From assembly GCA_001602435.1 (NCBI GenBank), contig CP012156.1, forward strand, positions 640,001-704,000: DNA of 64,000 bases. The letters are read 5' to 3'. Below the pieces are notes generated by a model. It was given only the letters and a program-made list of their open reading frames with translations, was not told the DNA's origin and did no database searches. Shown here one piece after another: positions 51,953-60,741 of the stretch. The translations under genes were made by a program, and so were the position numbers. Position 1 is the first letter of the stretch. Each line of letters begins with the position of its first letter. The stretch is from Hyphomonadaceae bacterium UKL13-1 (lineage in GTDB: Bacteria > Pseudomonadota > Alphaproteobacteria > Caulobacterales > Aquidulcibacteraceae).

Positions 51953-52826
51953 TAATGGCCCCAAAAAATGAGTGCATCTCAAACTTGTTTGGGGATACCA
52001 AAACTCTTGGCCGGATTTTGAAGTGCTGGGTCAGCTTTTGGCATTTGCTCGACCGTGAGATCTGCTTTAGTCAAGTTCAACAAAGTTCGAAAGGATAACA
52101 CGTTCGGTGACCCGCCTATCTTCTTCAGAGGGCTATACAACATTGGGTTTAGCCTTTTCGATTTCACAGGTTTAATTCTCATCTCAAGGGAGTTTCACGC
52201 GATTAGTTCTGCTTATGTCGCTCCTTGGGTTTCAGCAATTTTGTAGGTTGGCTTATCTGCCGGTATCATCTCATTTTTTCAGACCGAAGCGTTCCGGGAG
52301 GGTTACCAGAAAGCCTGGGTCCATGCTCGGCAGCGGTTTCCGGGTTCAAATGGATCTGAAGGAAGCGAATAGGAATCGCGCTTTGGTCAACTGCGGCGCT
52401 AGCTTAGTTGAGGATTTGACGTTACTAGTCGCCAGTTACCGCTCCGAGTCCCATCAATGCCGTCGCGGCTAACCAAATTTGCAGCCAGCTAGGAAGTGTC
52501 TTTCGCGACTGCCTGCGTTGGCACAGCTGCTTGTTCGTGCGCCATAGCTGGCCAACTCATCTTGCAAGCTGTGATGGATTGTCCTTGCAATCAGTATGCG
52601 ATTTGGTTGCACGCCGTCTAAGTGTCTGGTGTGACCATGCTCCCTGGCTGTCTTGCCCGAATACTTGGCAATGCTGTCCAAGTGGATTGGCAATCAGGCT
52701 GGACGGCGATCTCTCCCAAGCAAAACATTATGATTTCCCTAGAATACTAAATGGTAGCATATTCATCGAATAATGATAAATGCGAATCGATCCGTATCTT
52801 CAATAGCGTGTTTGGGGTCAAAATCT
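51953..52826. other. Non-coding stretch upstream of luxR
   Basis: About 870 bases without a supported gene. Near 52008-52033 AAACTCTTGGCCGGATTTTG, then GTGCTGGGTCA resembles 19007-19040 (AAACTTCTGGCTGGATTATG), a second decayed repeated segment that follows a dispersed-repeat copy in both places. No lux-box-like dyad was recognised. The luxR promoter should lie in the last 100 bases. Confidence 0.4.
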
Positions 52827-53543
52827 ATGATGGATGTGATATCGCAGTTTATCTCAGATTGCAGGACTGCGTCAACTTATCATGAGCTTGAAGCTAAATT
52901 TAAGCACGTCTTTCGTTCTTTCGGCGCAGACACTGGTACATTGTCCTGCATTGGATCTCCCGCGAACCTATTAAATTCTTTGAAAGTTGTTGGCTCTCCT
53001 GATTCTGAATTTGTAAGAACTTATGCGGAGAATAACTTTATTCGTTACGATCCAGCCGCCAAAAAGAGCATCACGACCCTTTCAGGTTTTTCATGGGACG
53101 AATGTCGTTTTGAGTCTAGAAATGACCCAAGTGCTCTTAACGTATTAGATGTCGCTCATGATTTTGGTTACGAGAATGGCTTTGTTGTTCCTATCCACAG
53201 CGGGTTGGGCAATTTTTCTGTGGTTACGTTTACCGGTGATCGTCTTGACCTTAACGCGACCACGAGAGGCTGTCTTCACCTTATGGCCATTTATTATCAC
53301 GTAGCTTTGGAGCGCCTCATGCTAATTGATACCGCTCCGTCTAAACCCGATTTGACCGAGCGTCAGATAGAGGTGTTACGATGGGTTTCGGCGGGCAAGA
53401 CTGATTGGGAGATCGGCCGCATACTTTCTATCAGCGAAGCGACGGTAAATAGACATGTTGAACGTGCGAAGGAGCGTATTGGCGTGCGCACACGCGCCCA
53501 GGCGATAGTGGAGTGCTTGGTGAATGGCATTGTCAGTTTGTAA
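52827..53543 (+). CDS. luxR: LuxR-family quorum-sensing regulator
   Basis: 238 residues from the ATG at 52827 (GGGG 10 bases upstream); an ATG at 52773 adds 18 residues without a ribosome site. The N-terminal autoinducer-binding domain includes the aromatic/acidic pocket features NFIRYDPAAKKSITTLSGFS and WDECRFESRNDPS, then VAHDFGYENGFVVPIHSGLG. The GerE domain is LTERQIEVLRWVSAGKTDWE, IGRILSISEATVNRHVERAK. It should bind an acyl-homoserine lactone made by the LuxI protein encoded 83 bases downstream in the same direction. Confidence 0.92.
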   Translation: MMDVISQFISDCRTASTYHELEAKFKHVFRSFGADTGTLSCIGSPANLLNSLKVVGSPDSEFVRTYAENNFIRYDPAAKKSITTLSGFSWDECRFESRNDPSALNVLDVAHDFGYENGFVVPIHSGLGNFSVVTFTGDRLDLNATTRGCLHLMAIYYHVALERLMLIDTAPSKPDLTERQIEVLRWVSAGKTDWEIGRILSISEATVNRHVERAKERIGVRTRAQAIVECLVNGIVSL

Positions 53544-53596
53544 GCCTTCCAGCTTTGTACCTGCCCTTTCTGAAACTGGCACGCACATTGCATGTT

Positions 53597-53620
53597 ACTC
53601 CCGGGTTCTTACTCGGGAGT
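53597..53620 (+). promoter_or_regulatory. Hairpin that includes the luxI ribosome binding site
   Basis: ACTCCCG (53597-53603) pairs exactly with CGGGAGT (53614-53620) around a 10-base loop. The 3' arm contains GGGAG, the only good ribosome site for the luxI ATG at 53627. In mRNA the structure would hide it. Confidence 0.65.
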
Positions 53621-53626
53621 TCCATT

Positions 53627-54379
53627 ATGATACATGCGGTTACATCGGCAAATCGGGACTTGTATGCCAAGCAGCTCGCAGCGATGCACAAGCTGCGGTA
53701 TCATTTTTATGTTGTCCAAAGGGGTTGGTCTGATGGCCTGACCATAGAGAACGACCGTGAGTATGACGAGTTTGATCGCCCAGACACGGTTTATCTTATG
53801 AATTTGACTCACGATGGCCAAATCAAATCGACTTTTCGATTGATGCCGACAATGAATCATTACTTGCTCGACAAGCTATCACATTTCGTAGATGGGCCGG
53901 TTCCTAGGGGCAATCATATCTGGGACATGACTCGTTGGATTATCTCGCCTTCCTTTCGCAAGGTGAGCGGAGAAAAGTACAGTAAGGCACATAGCGAATT
54001 AGCTTGTGGATTGTTTGAGTTCGCCGCCACACGGGGCATCACACACTATACGACTTTGATGGATACCAGATTTCTGCCGGCCGTTGAGCAAGCCGGTTGG
54101 AAGTATGAGCTGTTGGGACTACCTGTGCCATTTGGTGATCGGGGTGAGACCGCCATCGCAATCATCATTGATGCTGGGCCGAAGTCGTTGGCCCACAACC
54201 GTATGATTTACGATATTGATTACTCTATTTTATTCGAGTCTCCGCCTCCAAGGATCGGAGAGCGGCTTGAAGACGTGCTCGCACGATTAGATGTAATTGA
54301 AACCATTGAGCAAATTTCGGATCGGGAAGCTAGAATGGCTGCGTGGGATGGTCTTAACACTCAGTTTAGTGCCGCTTAG
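53627..54379 (+). CDS. luxI: Acyl-homoserine-lactone synthase (LuxI family)
   Basis: 250 residues from the ATG at 53627 (GGGAG at 53615-53619). LuxI-family landmarks are all present: MHKLRYHFYVVQRGW with the conserved Arg, Phe and Trp, ENDREYDEFDRPDTVYLM with the E-x-D-x-x-D pattern, STFRLMPT, and DMTRWIISPSF for the W-E/D-x-x-R-like box. It makes an acyl-homoserine lactone from S-adenosylmethionine and acyl-ACP or acyl-CoA. The C-terminus is about 40 residues longer than the shortest members. Partner of luxR just upstream; the pair is on one strand. Confidence 0.94.
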   Translation: MIHAVTSANRDLYAKQLAAMHKLRYHFYVVQRGWSDGLTIENDREYDEFDRPDTVYLMNLTHDGQIKSTFRLMPTMNHYLLDKLSHFVDGPVPRGNHIWDMTRWIISPSFRKVSGEKYSKAHSELACGLFEFAATRGITHYTTLMDTRFLPAVEQAGWKYELLGLPVPFGDRGETAIAIIIDAGPKSLAHNRMIYDIDYSILFESPPPRIGERLEDVLARLDVIETIEQISDREARMAAWDGLNTQFSAA

Positions 54380-54386
54380 TTTCTTC

Positions 54387-54692
54387 TCATCTTTTGATGT
54401 TAAGCCGTGCGCACTTTTTTAGCTGCAGAAGCTCTGCGAGCTCTTTTGCATGATCAATTGCAACCACGATGCCCTCATGTTTCTCAATCTCAAGCAGCCG
54501 TCTTAACATCCGCGACAATACCATCGCGTCGCTGGGACAGATTGGGCCAAAACTTTGGATTGCGGTACGTATGACTTCCAAGACCGGGTCACTCGGCACT
54601 TGGGGCTTTACACCATCAAAGGTGTTCTGGCGGGCTACAGAGGTGGTTTTATGGTTGTCGTTGAGAGGTGTAGCAGGGGAAAAAAAGACCAT
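54387..54692 (-). CDS. Hypothetical protein convergent with luxI
   Basis: 101 residues from the ATG at 54692, with GGA six bases before it; the frame is open to 54797. No family recognised. The C-terminal 65 residues are helical and amphipathic (SDAMVLSRMLRRLLEIEKHE, GIVVAIDHAKELAELLQLKK), which fits a small regulatory or coiled-coil protein. Its stop is only 7 bases from the luxI stop, so transcripts may overlap. It could be antisense-linked to luxI. Confidence 0.5.
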   Translation of the reverse strand: MVFFSPATPLNDNHKTTSVARQNTFDGVKPQVPSDPVLEVIRTAIQSFGPICPSDAMVLSRMLRRLLEIEKHEGIVVAIDHAKELAELLQLKKCARLNIKR

Positions 54693-54859
54693 ATTCGTTC
54701 CAAAAAAGCTGATTGAATCTCCTTTACACCCGTTTTCACACATTTTGGTTGGTGAGAATCCACCAATCCTAAGCTTCGCCTTACTGCGAGTTAACATCTG
54801 CGATCTAGCCGTTCTCCCTCGACCAAGCGACTTTGGCTTGGCAAAGATGTGAGGCTAGG

Positions 54860-55291
54860 ATGTCAGCAAACACAGCGAGGAACGCACTCTTTCGTGTTAC
54901 GCAGACTAATGTTGAGCAGGTCTTTGGCTATATCTTTGCCCCTTGGGTGAAAGAGCTAGGTTTCACAGACTTTATTGTTTCCGCTGGGCATTGCAGTGTC
55001 ATCCTGCCGCTGTCCAGCAAGGTGAAGTTTGTGACATGAGCTATGTGCGGTCAGGCGATTATGGCGGGCATTGATACTGCGTCAGGTCTGGCTACTGGCA
55101 CCAGTGACCGTGTTGGCAAAGGTACGGTATATCAACATACCCATTTTGTTTCGCCGGCCGCCAACGACGACTACCGTTTCGAGGCAATTGTAAAGAGCTT
55201 CCGCTCATCGCGCGCGTACGTCGAATGTGATGTCGTGTCTGTTACGACGGGGGAGCTTGTTGCCCTTGGAGTAAGCGAGTTTGCATTTTAG
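54860..55291 (+). pseudogene. PaaI-type hotdog thioesterase, broken by an in-frame stop
   Basis: One frame gives MSANTARNALFRVTQTNVEQ, then FGYIFAPWVKELGF, up to a TGA at 55037-55039, then continues MCGQAIMAGIDTASGLATGT, HTHFVSPAANDDYRFEAIVK and VSEFAF to 55291. Joined, this is a full-length (about 143 residues) PaaI-like acyl-CoA thioesterase; the stop falls where the family has Gly-Gly before CGQAIM. No shift of frame is needed. Restart at the ATG 55043 would give only the C-terminal half, lacking the hotdog's first strand. Read as a pseudogene. Confidence 0.75.
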
Positions 55292-55396
55292 TGGGCCTAG
55301 CGTACGGACCCCTGATTTTCGCGACTGGGGCTCTCCAAGCTCATCCTAACCTACGTGCTCAAACGATAAACATTCTCAAAAAAGGAGAGGACTTTA

Positions 55397-55642
55397 ATGG
55401 CAGAGAACCATAATGGCCTCAAATTGTACTTTGTTGGAAGCGGCGAAGTTTCAAAGGGCAACACGACCGACGATTGGGATGGATTCAGTAAGACTCTCGT
55501 CGCAGCTACGAGCCGGCGAAATGCGCTCGTGGTCGCGAAACTTTATGATCAAAACAAAGCCTGGCCGGCTACTTTAGAATGGGAGGACCAACCCATAACC
55601 ATAGTTAGCTTCAAGGATCCGAACACTGGGCTTTATCTCTAA
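55397..55642 (+). CDS. Small hypothetical protein of 81 residues
   Basis: A strong ribosome site AAAGGAGAGG precedes the ATG at 55397. The product is soluble and mostly beta (LKLYFVGSGEVSKGNTTDDW, then ATLEWEDQPITIVSFKDP). No family recognised. It is on the same strand as luxR and luxI, after the broken thioesterase, in a region rich in remnants, yet its own frame and ribosome site look well kept. Possibly a quorum-regulated gene. Confidence 0.6.
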   Translation: MAENHNGLKLYFVGSGEVSKGNTTDDWDGFSKTLVAATSRRNALVVAKLYDQNKAWPATLEWEDQPITIVSFKDPNTGLYL

Positions 55643-55781
55643 ACAAATCCATTTGCTATCGACGTGTCGTGTTGTCTGCTCTGCTGATGTTGCAGGTTCA
55701 AAGTTTTAAGTCTGACGTTACGTCATGCGCCTTGGTGGATTCTCCCAATAGCAGATGAAAAATGCTCGTCTATGAAGGATT

Positions 55782-55919
55782 ATGGACAGTTCTTTTGAAA
55801 TGGCTATTTTGTCAATTGTAGCGGGAGTAGTCATTTTTGTGGGTTTGATTTTCCTGATTTATACGTCTCTCCGCTTGCTTGACGAGCCGAGAAGCAACGT
55901 AGATCAAGACATCGATTAG
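55782..55919 (+). CDS. Small single-pass membrane protein of 45 residues
   Basis: ATG at 55782 (AAGGA just upstream, spacing tight; an in-frame ATG at 55800 is the alternative). The product has one strongly hydrophobic helix (AILSIVAGVVIFVGLIFLIY) and a charged tail (DEPRSNVDQDID). Shape fits a small membrane regulator or a type I toxin, but the acidic tail and lack of an antisense RNA signal argue against the latter. No homology can be claimed. Confidence 0.45.
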   Translation: MDSSFEMAILSIVAGVVIFVGLIFLIYTSLRLLDEPRSNVDQDID

Positions 55920-55939
55920 ACTGTTCGCGTTAGCTATTG

Positions 55940-56140
55940 TGTAAGCGACCGACCTGACACACCTTGACCGACCAAGCGAGCTGTCGCGCGATGGCTGGTT
56001 TCCAGTTCCACTGCAACAGTTCGTGGAGGCGTTAGTCGGGATGGTCGTCGATGCTAGGAAAGATGTCTTCGAACCGGGGATGGGGGCCATGGCGTTGAGC
56101 TTTGCGGTTACGATGGGCAGAGCGGCGCTCAACAAGGCAG
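55940..56140 (-). pseudogene. IS66 TnpC C-terminal remnant
   Basis: On the minus strand the frame reads AALPIVTAKLNAMAP, then LASIDDHPD, a stop, and RLHELLQWNWKPAIARQLAW. These correspond to the end of IS66 TnpC (compare LISTAKLNNIDPQ and RLHELAPWNWKP in the intact copy at 26878). The rest of the element is gone. It marks an old insertion beside the quorum-sensing locus. Confidence 0.75.
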
Positions 56141-56168
56141 CATTTTTAATTTTTTTGTCTCATGGCTG

Positions 56169-56471
56169 TCAGACCGCTTTTTGCGCTCTCTTCGCGCGGG
56201 GTTTCAGTTTCCCCATGTCTATTAGTCTTTGGCGAATACTAGGTTTGTGAGCACCGCCTTTTGGAGTGAAATATTTTGCCAAAGCTTTGTAAGCTTCGCT
56301 GCCGGAGCTAAAGTCCACAGCGTTAGTTTCGATCTGTTCTAATAGCTCGTTGAGTTTGTTCTCATTCTGGCGCTGAAGCAGGTGACCCGCTTGTGTAAGT
56401 CTTTGCCGCATTTCGGGTCGGAACATTGAGCCACTGTGTTGTAAGCCTTTAAAGACGGCGCTGATTGCCAC
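56169..56471 (-). CDS. Hypothetical protein with two short internal repeats
   Basis: Up to 100 residues (GTG at 56471 or ATG at 56426; neither has a good ribosome site). RPEMRQRLTQAGHLLQRQ near the start and KPSIRQRLIDMGKLKPR near the end are similar, each with R-Q-R-L-x-x-x-G-x-L. The middle is helical (NENKLNELLEQIETNAVD). The C-terminus is strongly basic, so it may bind nucleic acid. No family recognised and coding status is moderate. Confidence 0.4.
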   Translation of the reverse strand: MAISAVFKGLQHSGSMFRPEMRQRLTQAGHLLQRQNENKLNELLEQIETNAVDFSSGSEAYKALAKYFTPKGGAHKPSIRQRLIDMGKLKPRAKRAQKAV

Positions 56472-56609
56472 AAAAAGAGGTCAGGTTTGGATTAGGTGGC
56501 GGTCGGCCGGGACAGAAAAGCGGACAGCCAACTTTAAGAAATGTTCCCTGCTCACAGCCGGCGTTTCAACGCCAACTTTCCAACGCCTTATGTCTACAAA
56601 CATCAACAG

Positions 56610-56688
56610 TGAATTTTGTCCTGTGGTCTCCTTTGCGCCAAACTAGGTCATGGCGCTTTGTCAACACACACCTCCAAAGCGGACATTG
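56610..56688 (+). repeat. Dispersed MITE-like repeat, copy F (diverged)
   Basis: GTGGTCTCCTTTGCGCCAAA and the end CCTCCAAAGCGGACATTG match the right half of the reference copy; the middle is replaced. Confidence 0.55.
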
Positions 56689-56890
56689 CTGGCTCTAGCG
56701 TTGTATGAATGTCTTTTGGTGGGGAAACTCTGAGCTCTATTCGTTCGAGTTTAGGGGAGTACATCGACCGGGTTCACCACAATCGAAGACTGAAAGATTT
56801 TACTAAAAGCCCTTCTCCGAATCTTTGTGCGGTTTAGGTGCTTATGGTAGATTGTGGGCTTGGCCTCCGACCCATTTACGAGGAATTTTT

Positions 56891-58138
56891 GTGAACCGCA
56901 TTAATGAACAAAAGCCTTTCGACGCATCATTTCAAGTCGATCTGGGAGCGCTTATTAAAGCTGTCGAGTTACTCGCAACTCATGCGCCTTTGGGTGACGC
57001 GTCAGACTTGGCTATGCTGCCTGCCAAGCTGCCAACCTATGGTGTCGACGAGAAAGCGCTACTGTCCGCTCTGTCTAAACTTGTTCTCACCGGAGGTTTT
57101 GACTTAGGTGGCCCAGTTTCCTTTGCGCATATGGACCCGCCTACGCCGTGGCTGACGTGGGTGATGACACTTTGGAATGCGCGTTTGAACCAAAACTTGC
57201 TTCATCCGGCAACTTCACCAAGCGCGCGGATGATAGAAGAGCGTGTGGTTTCCTGGTTGGCGCCTTACTTCGGCATGTCTGGCGGCCACATGGTTCCGGG
57301 ATCGACAATTGCGAATCTGACTGCACTCTGGGCGGCGAGAGACGTTCGTGGCGTTACAGAGATCGTGGCGTCCGATACTGCCCATGTATCAATCGAAAAA
57401 TCAGCCCGTATTTTGGGCCTTCCTTTTCGTAGCGTGCCTACAGATGAAACCGGTCGGCTTATTGCCGATAGCGTCAAGAATGTTGAGAATGCTTGCTTGG
57501 TACTGGTAGCAGGGACAACTTCAACGGGGGCAGTCGATCTCTTATCCCTTTCAGGTCGAGCCGCTTGGACCCACGTGGATGCCGCTTGGGCAGGCCCGTT
57601 ACGTCTAAGCGATCACTATGCCAGTCGTCTTGACGGAATTGAGGCTGCCGATTCCGTGGCGGTGTCGGCGCATAAATGGCTTTTCCAACCTAAGGAATCT
57701 GCCTTGATCTTCTTCCGTGATACCCAAGCCGCAAACGCCGCGCTTTCTTTTGGGGGGGCTTATCTAGCAGCCCCTAATATTGGGCTTTTAGGGTCGCATG
57801 GCGCGGCTGCTGTGCCCTTGCTGGCTATGCTCATGGCATGGGGCAAAGAGGGATTGGCGGATCGCCTTGATCGATGCATGGCAGCAGCGGCAAAGTTTGC
57901 TTCCTTTGTAAAAAGCGAAGAGAGGCTCGAGCTTCTTGGGGAACCCACGACTGGTGTTGTGGTTTGGCGTCCGCGCAAAATCGAAATCGACATGTTTTAC
58001 GCAAGGCTGCCTTCAGGCCTGGCATCACAAACCACCATAAAGGGCAGTCGCTGGCTTCGATGCGTCGCTGCAAATCCGAACACAAATATTGACGCGGTCA
58101 TCGCCGATGTTAGCGAGGCGATTTCGCGGGTCGACTAA
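56891..58138 (+). CDS. Pyridoxal-phosphate-dependent group II decarboxylase-like protein
   Basis: 415 residues from a GTG at 56891 with GAGGA seven bases upstream; the open frame above it (TTG at 56825) has no ribosome site. Fold-type I PLP enzyme: ARMIEERVVSWLAPYFGMSG then GHMVPGSTIANLTALW, the cofactor His in ASDTAHVSIEKSA, LVAGTTSTGAVDLL, the PLP Asp in HVDAAWAGPLR and the Schiff-base Lys in SVAVSAHKWLFQPKESAL. The pattern fits aromatic-amino-acid/glutamate decarboxylases and the related sulfinoalanine enzymes; the substrate is not determined. It stands alone between repeat copies. Confidence 0.88.
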   Translation: MNRINEQKPFDASFQVDLGALIKAVELLATHAPLGDASDLAMLPAKLPTYGVDEKALLSALSKLVLTGGFDLGGPVSFAHMDPPTPWLTWVMTLWNARLNQNLLHPATSPSARMIEERVVSWLAPYFGMSGGHMVPGSTIANLTALWAARDVRGVTEIVASDTAHVSIEKSARILGLPFRSVPTDETGRLIADSVKNVENACLVLVAGTTSTGAVDLLSLSGRAAWTHVDAAWAGPLRLSDHYASRLDGIEAADSVAVSAHKWLFQPKESALIFFRDTQAANAALSFGGAYLAAPNIGLLGSHGAAAVPLLAMLMAWGKEGLADRLDRCMAAAAKFASFVKSEERLELLGEPTTGVVVWRPRKIEIDMFYARLPSGLASQTTIKGSRWLRCVAANPNTNIDAVIADVSEAISRVD

Positions 58139-58254
58139 AGAGAAAACTTGACCTTGGAAAGCTTGATCGCACCAAGAAATTCTGCCCGGTACCGAAGCTT
58201 GTATGGTTTGCACTTGCATTGAAACCATTTCGAGTAACCCTGCGTCAGTTTTCG

Positions 58255-58368
58255 ACTACTCCAAACCCCAAACCAGATCATCCGCAATCAGCCAAGTACT
58301 GCTGGAAGTCTCAAGTGCGCCAAGGGTGGTCATCAAGGGCACTTTGGTGAAGTCTAAAGATCCGACGA
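58255..58368 (+). repeat. Dispersed MITE-like repeat, copy G
   Basis: AAACCAGATCATCCGCAATC, CAGCCAAGTACTG, GTCTCAAGTGCGCCAAGGGT and GTCTAAAGATCCGAC follow the reference order with many substitutions. Confidence 0.6.
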
Positions 58369-58517
58369 TCCCTTCGCGCCGATCTCGAACCAACACAGTT
58401 ATAAGTTAAGTCTTTTGACATCGCCATTGGATCTGCTGGTTCGGCTTTGAGGGTCTATCGTTTACAGCATGGCTTAGGTATCAACTTCACTAAGGATATT
58501 CGGTACAGGGGATGGAT

Positions 58518-59645
58518 ATGCGTGACCAAATGATTGTCAACGGCACTTGCGAACCGGGTTACGAGGCCGTCCGTGATGCCTTTGCCGCCAATTTTGCAGA
58601 GCGCGGCGATGTTGGGGCATCGGTAGCAATGGTTGTTGACGGGCGAATAGTTGTAGATCTATGGGGCGGCGCGGTCGATAATAGCAAGGATGCACAAGCT
58701 TGGCAGTCGGATACGCTGGTCAATATCTGGTCTACCACCAAAGGCGTTACGGCGGCGTGCTTTGCAATGCTCGTCGACCGCGGACTCATTGACTATGATG
58801 TACCGATTGCGCGCTACTGGCCCGAATTCGCGGCTGAGGGTAAGGGCGAGATCACGGTTGCGATGTTGCTGTCGCATCAAGCTGGGCTTTGCGGATTTCG
58901 TGAGCCTGCAACGCTGGAAACATTCTATGGTACGCAAGCGGCTGCTGAACGGCTCGCTGAACAAAAACCGTTTTGGAAGCCAGGAACGCAAGGCGGCTAT
59001 CACGCGATTTCCGTCGGTTTTCTGGCAAGTGCCCTGTGCCGCCGTGTCGATGGACGCAGCTTACGCCAGTTTGTCGCTGAGGAATTAGCTGGACTGGACA
59101 TCACCATCGGTGTGCCCACCAACGCGGCGCACCGCGTAGCGCCGTTGCTTGCCCCGCAGGACATGGGCACCAACGACCTCGTGACCGATTTCAACGAGTC
59201 CCAGATTGCCGCGTTGCTCAATCCCCCGCTTGACCCGCTTGTTCCCAACCAACCCGGTTGGCAGTATGCGGAAATTCCTTCGGCCAACGGCTTTGCGACC
59301 GCACGTGGCCTCGCTAGACTTTATGGTGCCTTTTCAGGTGACGGAATGCTGGATGGGAAACATCTGTGTGGGGTCGAAGCAATTGCAGCTGCAACAACCG
59401 TGCAGTTCACAGGTATCGATAGCATATTGGGTATGCCAGCACGTTGGGGATGCGGATTTCTTTGCAACGTAAATGGAATTTACGGACCTGAACCCCGTGC
59501 CTTTGGTCATTCAGGATGGGGTGGCGCATTTGCGTTCGCTGATCCAGCGCGTAAAATCGGCTTTGCCTACACGATGAACCGAATGGGAAAAGACCTTGTC
59601 GGCGACCCGCGTAATGTCGCGCTAGTCGACGCAATTTACAGGTAA
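58518..59645 (+). CDS. Serine hydrolase, class C beta-lactamase/EstB-like esterase
   Basis: 375 residues from the ATG at 58518, six bases behind AGGGG (an ATG at 58512 touches that site). Catalytic pattern of the family: Ser-x-x-Lys in NIWSTTKGVTAACFA near residue 74, Tyr in GGYHAISVGFLASAL near 160, and the third element as HSGWGGAFAFADPA near 333. No signal peptide. Cytoplasmic members of this branch act as esterases or transacylases, not beta-lactamases. Possibly linked to the catabolic cluster downstream, but 360 bases and a strand change separate them. Confidence 0.9.
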   Translation: MRDQMIVNGTCEPGYEAVRDAFAANFAERGDVGASVAMVVDGRIVVDLWGGAVDNSKDAQAWQSDTLVNIWSTTKGVTAACFAMLVDRGLIDYDVPIARYWPEFAAEGKGEITVAMLLSHQAGLCGFREPATLETFYGTQAAAERLAEQKPFWKPGTQGGYHAISVGFLASALCRRVDGRSLRQFVAEELAGLDITIGVPTNAAHRVAPLLAPQDMGTNDLVTDFNESQIAALLNPPLDPLVPNQPGWQYAEIPSANGFATARGLARLYGAFSGDGMLDGKHLCGVEAIAAATTVQFTGIDSILGMPARWGCGFLCNVNGIYGPEPRAFGHSGWGGAFAFADPARKIGFAYTMNRMGKDLVGDPRNVALVDAIYR

Positions 59646-60006
59646 TGGTCCACACCTAGAGTCCAAAAACTTGGAACATGTACTGGCCAGTTATTCGGCA
59701 TGCCTAACAGACAAGCAGACTGACGTGCTTTCTGGGTGTCGGGTCAGTTGATTTGAGAGCAAGCTACGTTGACTAACGTCAGCTTTCGACTTCTACGCCC
59801 CAATAACCGCCATTCTGCAATCGGCCAAAGCCCGTCAATAAAGACCCATTTGTTCGGTCCAAGAAGTAGTGGTGTAAGAGCCCTGCGGGACGAATGAATT
59901 AGCGACTTGTGTCTTCAAGGCGCGCTGGCAGAACTTTTGGGAGAAACATTACGCGGTGGTTGGCTTCACCCGAAAAATTTCCCGAGGCTAGTTTTCTGAG
60001 CCCGAG
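59646..60006. other. Convergent spacer without a recognisable gene
   Basis: About 360 bases between the esterase and the first SnoaL-like gene. AATCGGCCAAAGCCCGTCAA near 59820 is faintly similar to the dispersed repeat. Nothing else is seen. Confidence 0.4.
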
Positions 60007-60741
60007 CTAATCCGTCAGCAGAATTTCTTCCGTGACTTTGCCGTTTTCCAATCGCAGACAAGCGCTGCCAGCAACCCGGTCGCGATGCCCATTTATGTCG
60101 ATACGGGCCCACTGCCATTGCAAGGCCAGATAATTCTCAAAGGCGATTTCCCGTTCAAAGGTGATGTGCGACTTAGGGTAAGCTAGGAATTGTTGGAGCC
60201 ACCACACCTTGAGTTCTTCTGGCCCACCTTCACAATCTGGTCCGCTCCAGTGGGCCTCACCACAATAAAGGTCTGTAATGCTTGATATCGATCGGCAGTT
60301 CCAGATTTTGTGGAGGCAATCGGCGGTCGCGCTGAATCCACTTAACTCGGCAGGCCTAGTTTGGCCTTTGCCGGAGTCAAGCTCTCCCAAAAGGGGGTGT
60401 TGTTGGTACGGGCGCTCTTCGTGTGGCGAGCGCGTAAGCACGACATCCGAAACTACTCGGCCATTTTCGAGCTTGATCCAGTAATGCCTGCGGACGGATG
60501 ATCCGGCTGGCGACATCCATGAGACATCGGCAAACTCTTCGGTGCTAGCGTTGACCTCGAAGCGCCATCCAGAGAATTGCGCTAGGTCAGTGAGTACATG
60601 TTGGCGAATGGTATTCCGCCCAAACAGAAGTTCTCCGCGCCAGCGTCGGATTGCACGGTGTAAGTATAGGTCTTCAAAGGCACTGACATTCTCGTTGACG
60701 TAAAGTTCGGTCAACATTTCTTTGAGGGTCATGGATGTCAT
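60007..60741 (-). CDS. Tandem NTF2/SnoaL-like protein
   Basis: 244 residues forming two related cone-shaped NTF2-like domains: residues 1-110 (LTELYVNENVSAFEDLYLHR, then VRRHYWIKLENGRVVSDVVL) and 135-244 (LHKIWNCRSISSITDLYCGE, then AGSACLRLENGKVTEEILLT). Each has the helix-W/Y-beta pattern of SnoaL polyketide-cyclase relatives, which bind small hydrophobic substrates. Its start overlaps the stop of the next upstream gene by four bases. Last gene of a three-gene unit with another tandem NTF2 protein and a bicupin. Exact role unknown. Confidence 0.75.
   Translation of the reverse strand: MTSMTLKEMLTELYVNENVSAFEDLYLHRAIRRWRGELLFGRNTIRQHVLTDLAQFSGWRFEVNASTEEFADVSWMSPAGSSVRRHYWIKLENGRVVSDVVLTRSPHEERPYQQHPLLGELDSGKGQTRPAELSGFSATADCLHKIWNCRSISSITDLYCGEAHWSGPDCEGGPEELKVWWLQQFLAYPKSHITFEREIAFENYLALQWQWARIDINGHRDRVAGSACLRLENGKVTEEILLTD

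Noticed and set aside
52055-52246. 63-codon frame upstream of luxR
   Set aside because: No ribosome site, no family, and the surrounding sequence looks like degenerate intergenic DNA.
54860-55291. Selenocysteine reading of the in-frame TGA in the thioesterase frame
   Set aside because: No selenocysteine occurs at this position in the family, no SECIS-like hairpin is evident directly after the TGA, and Gly-Gly is expected there.
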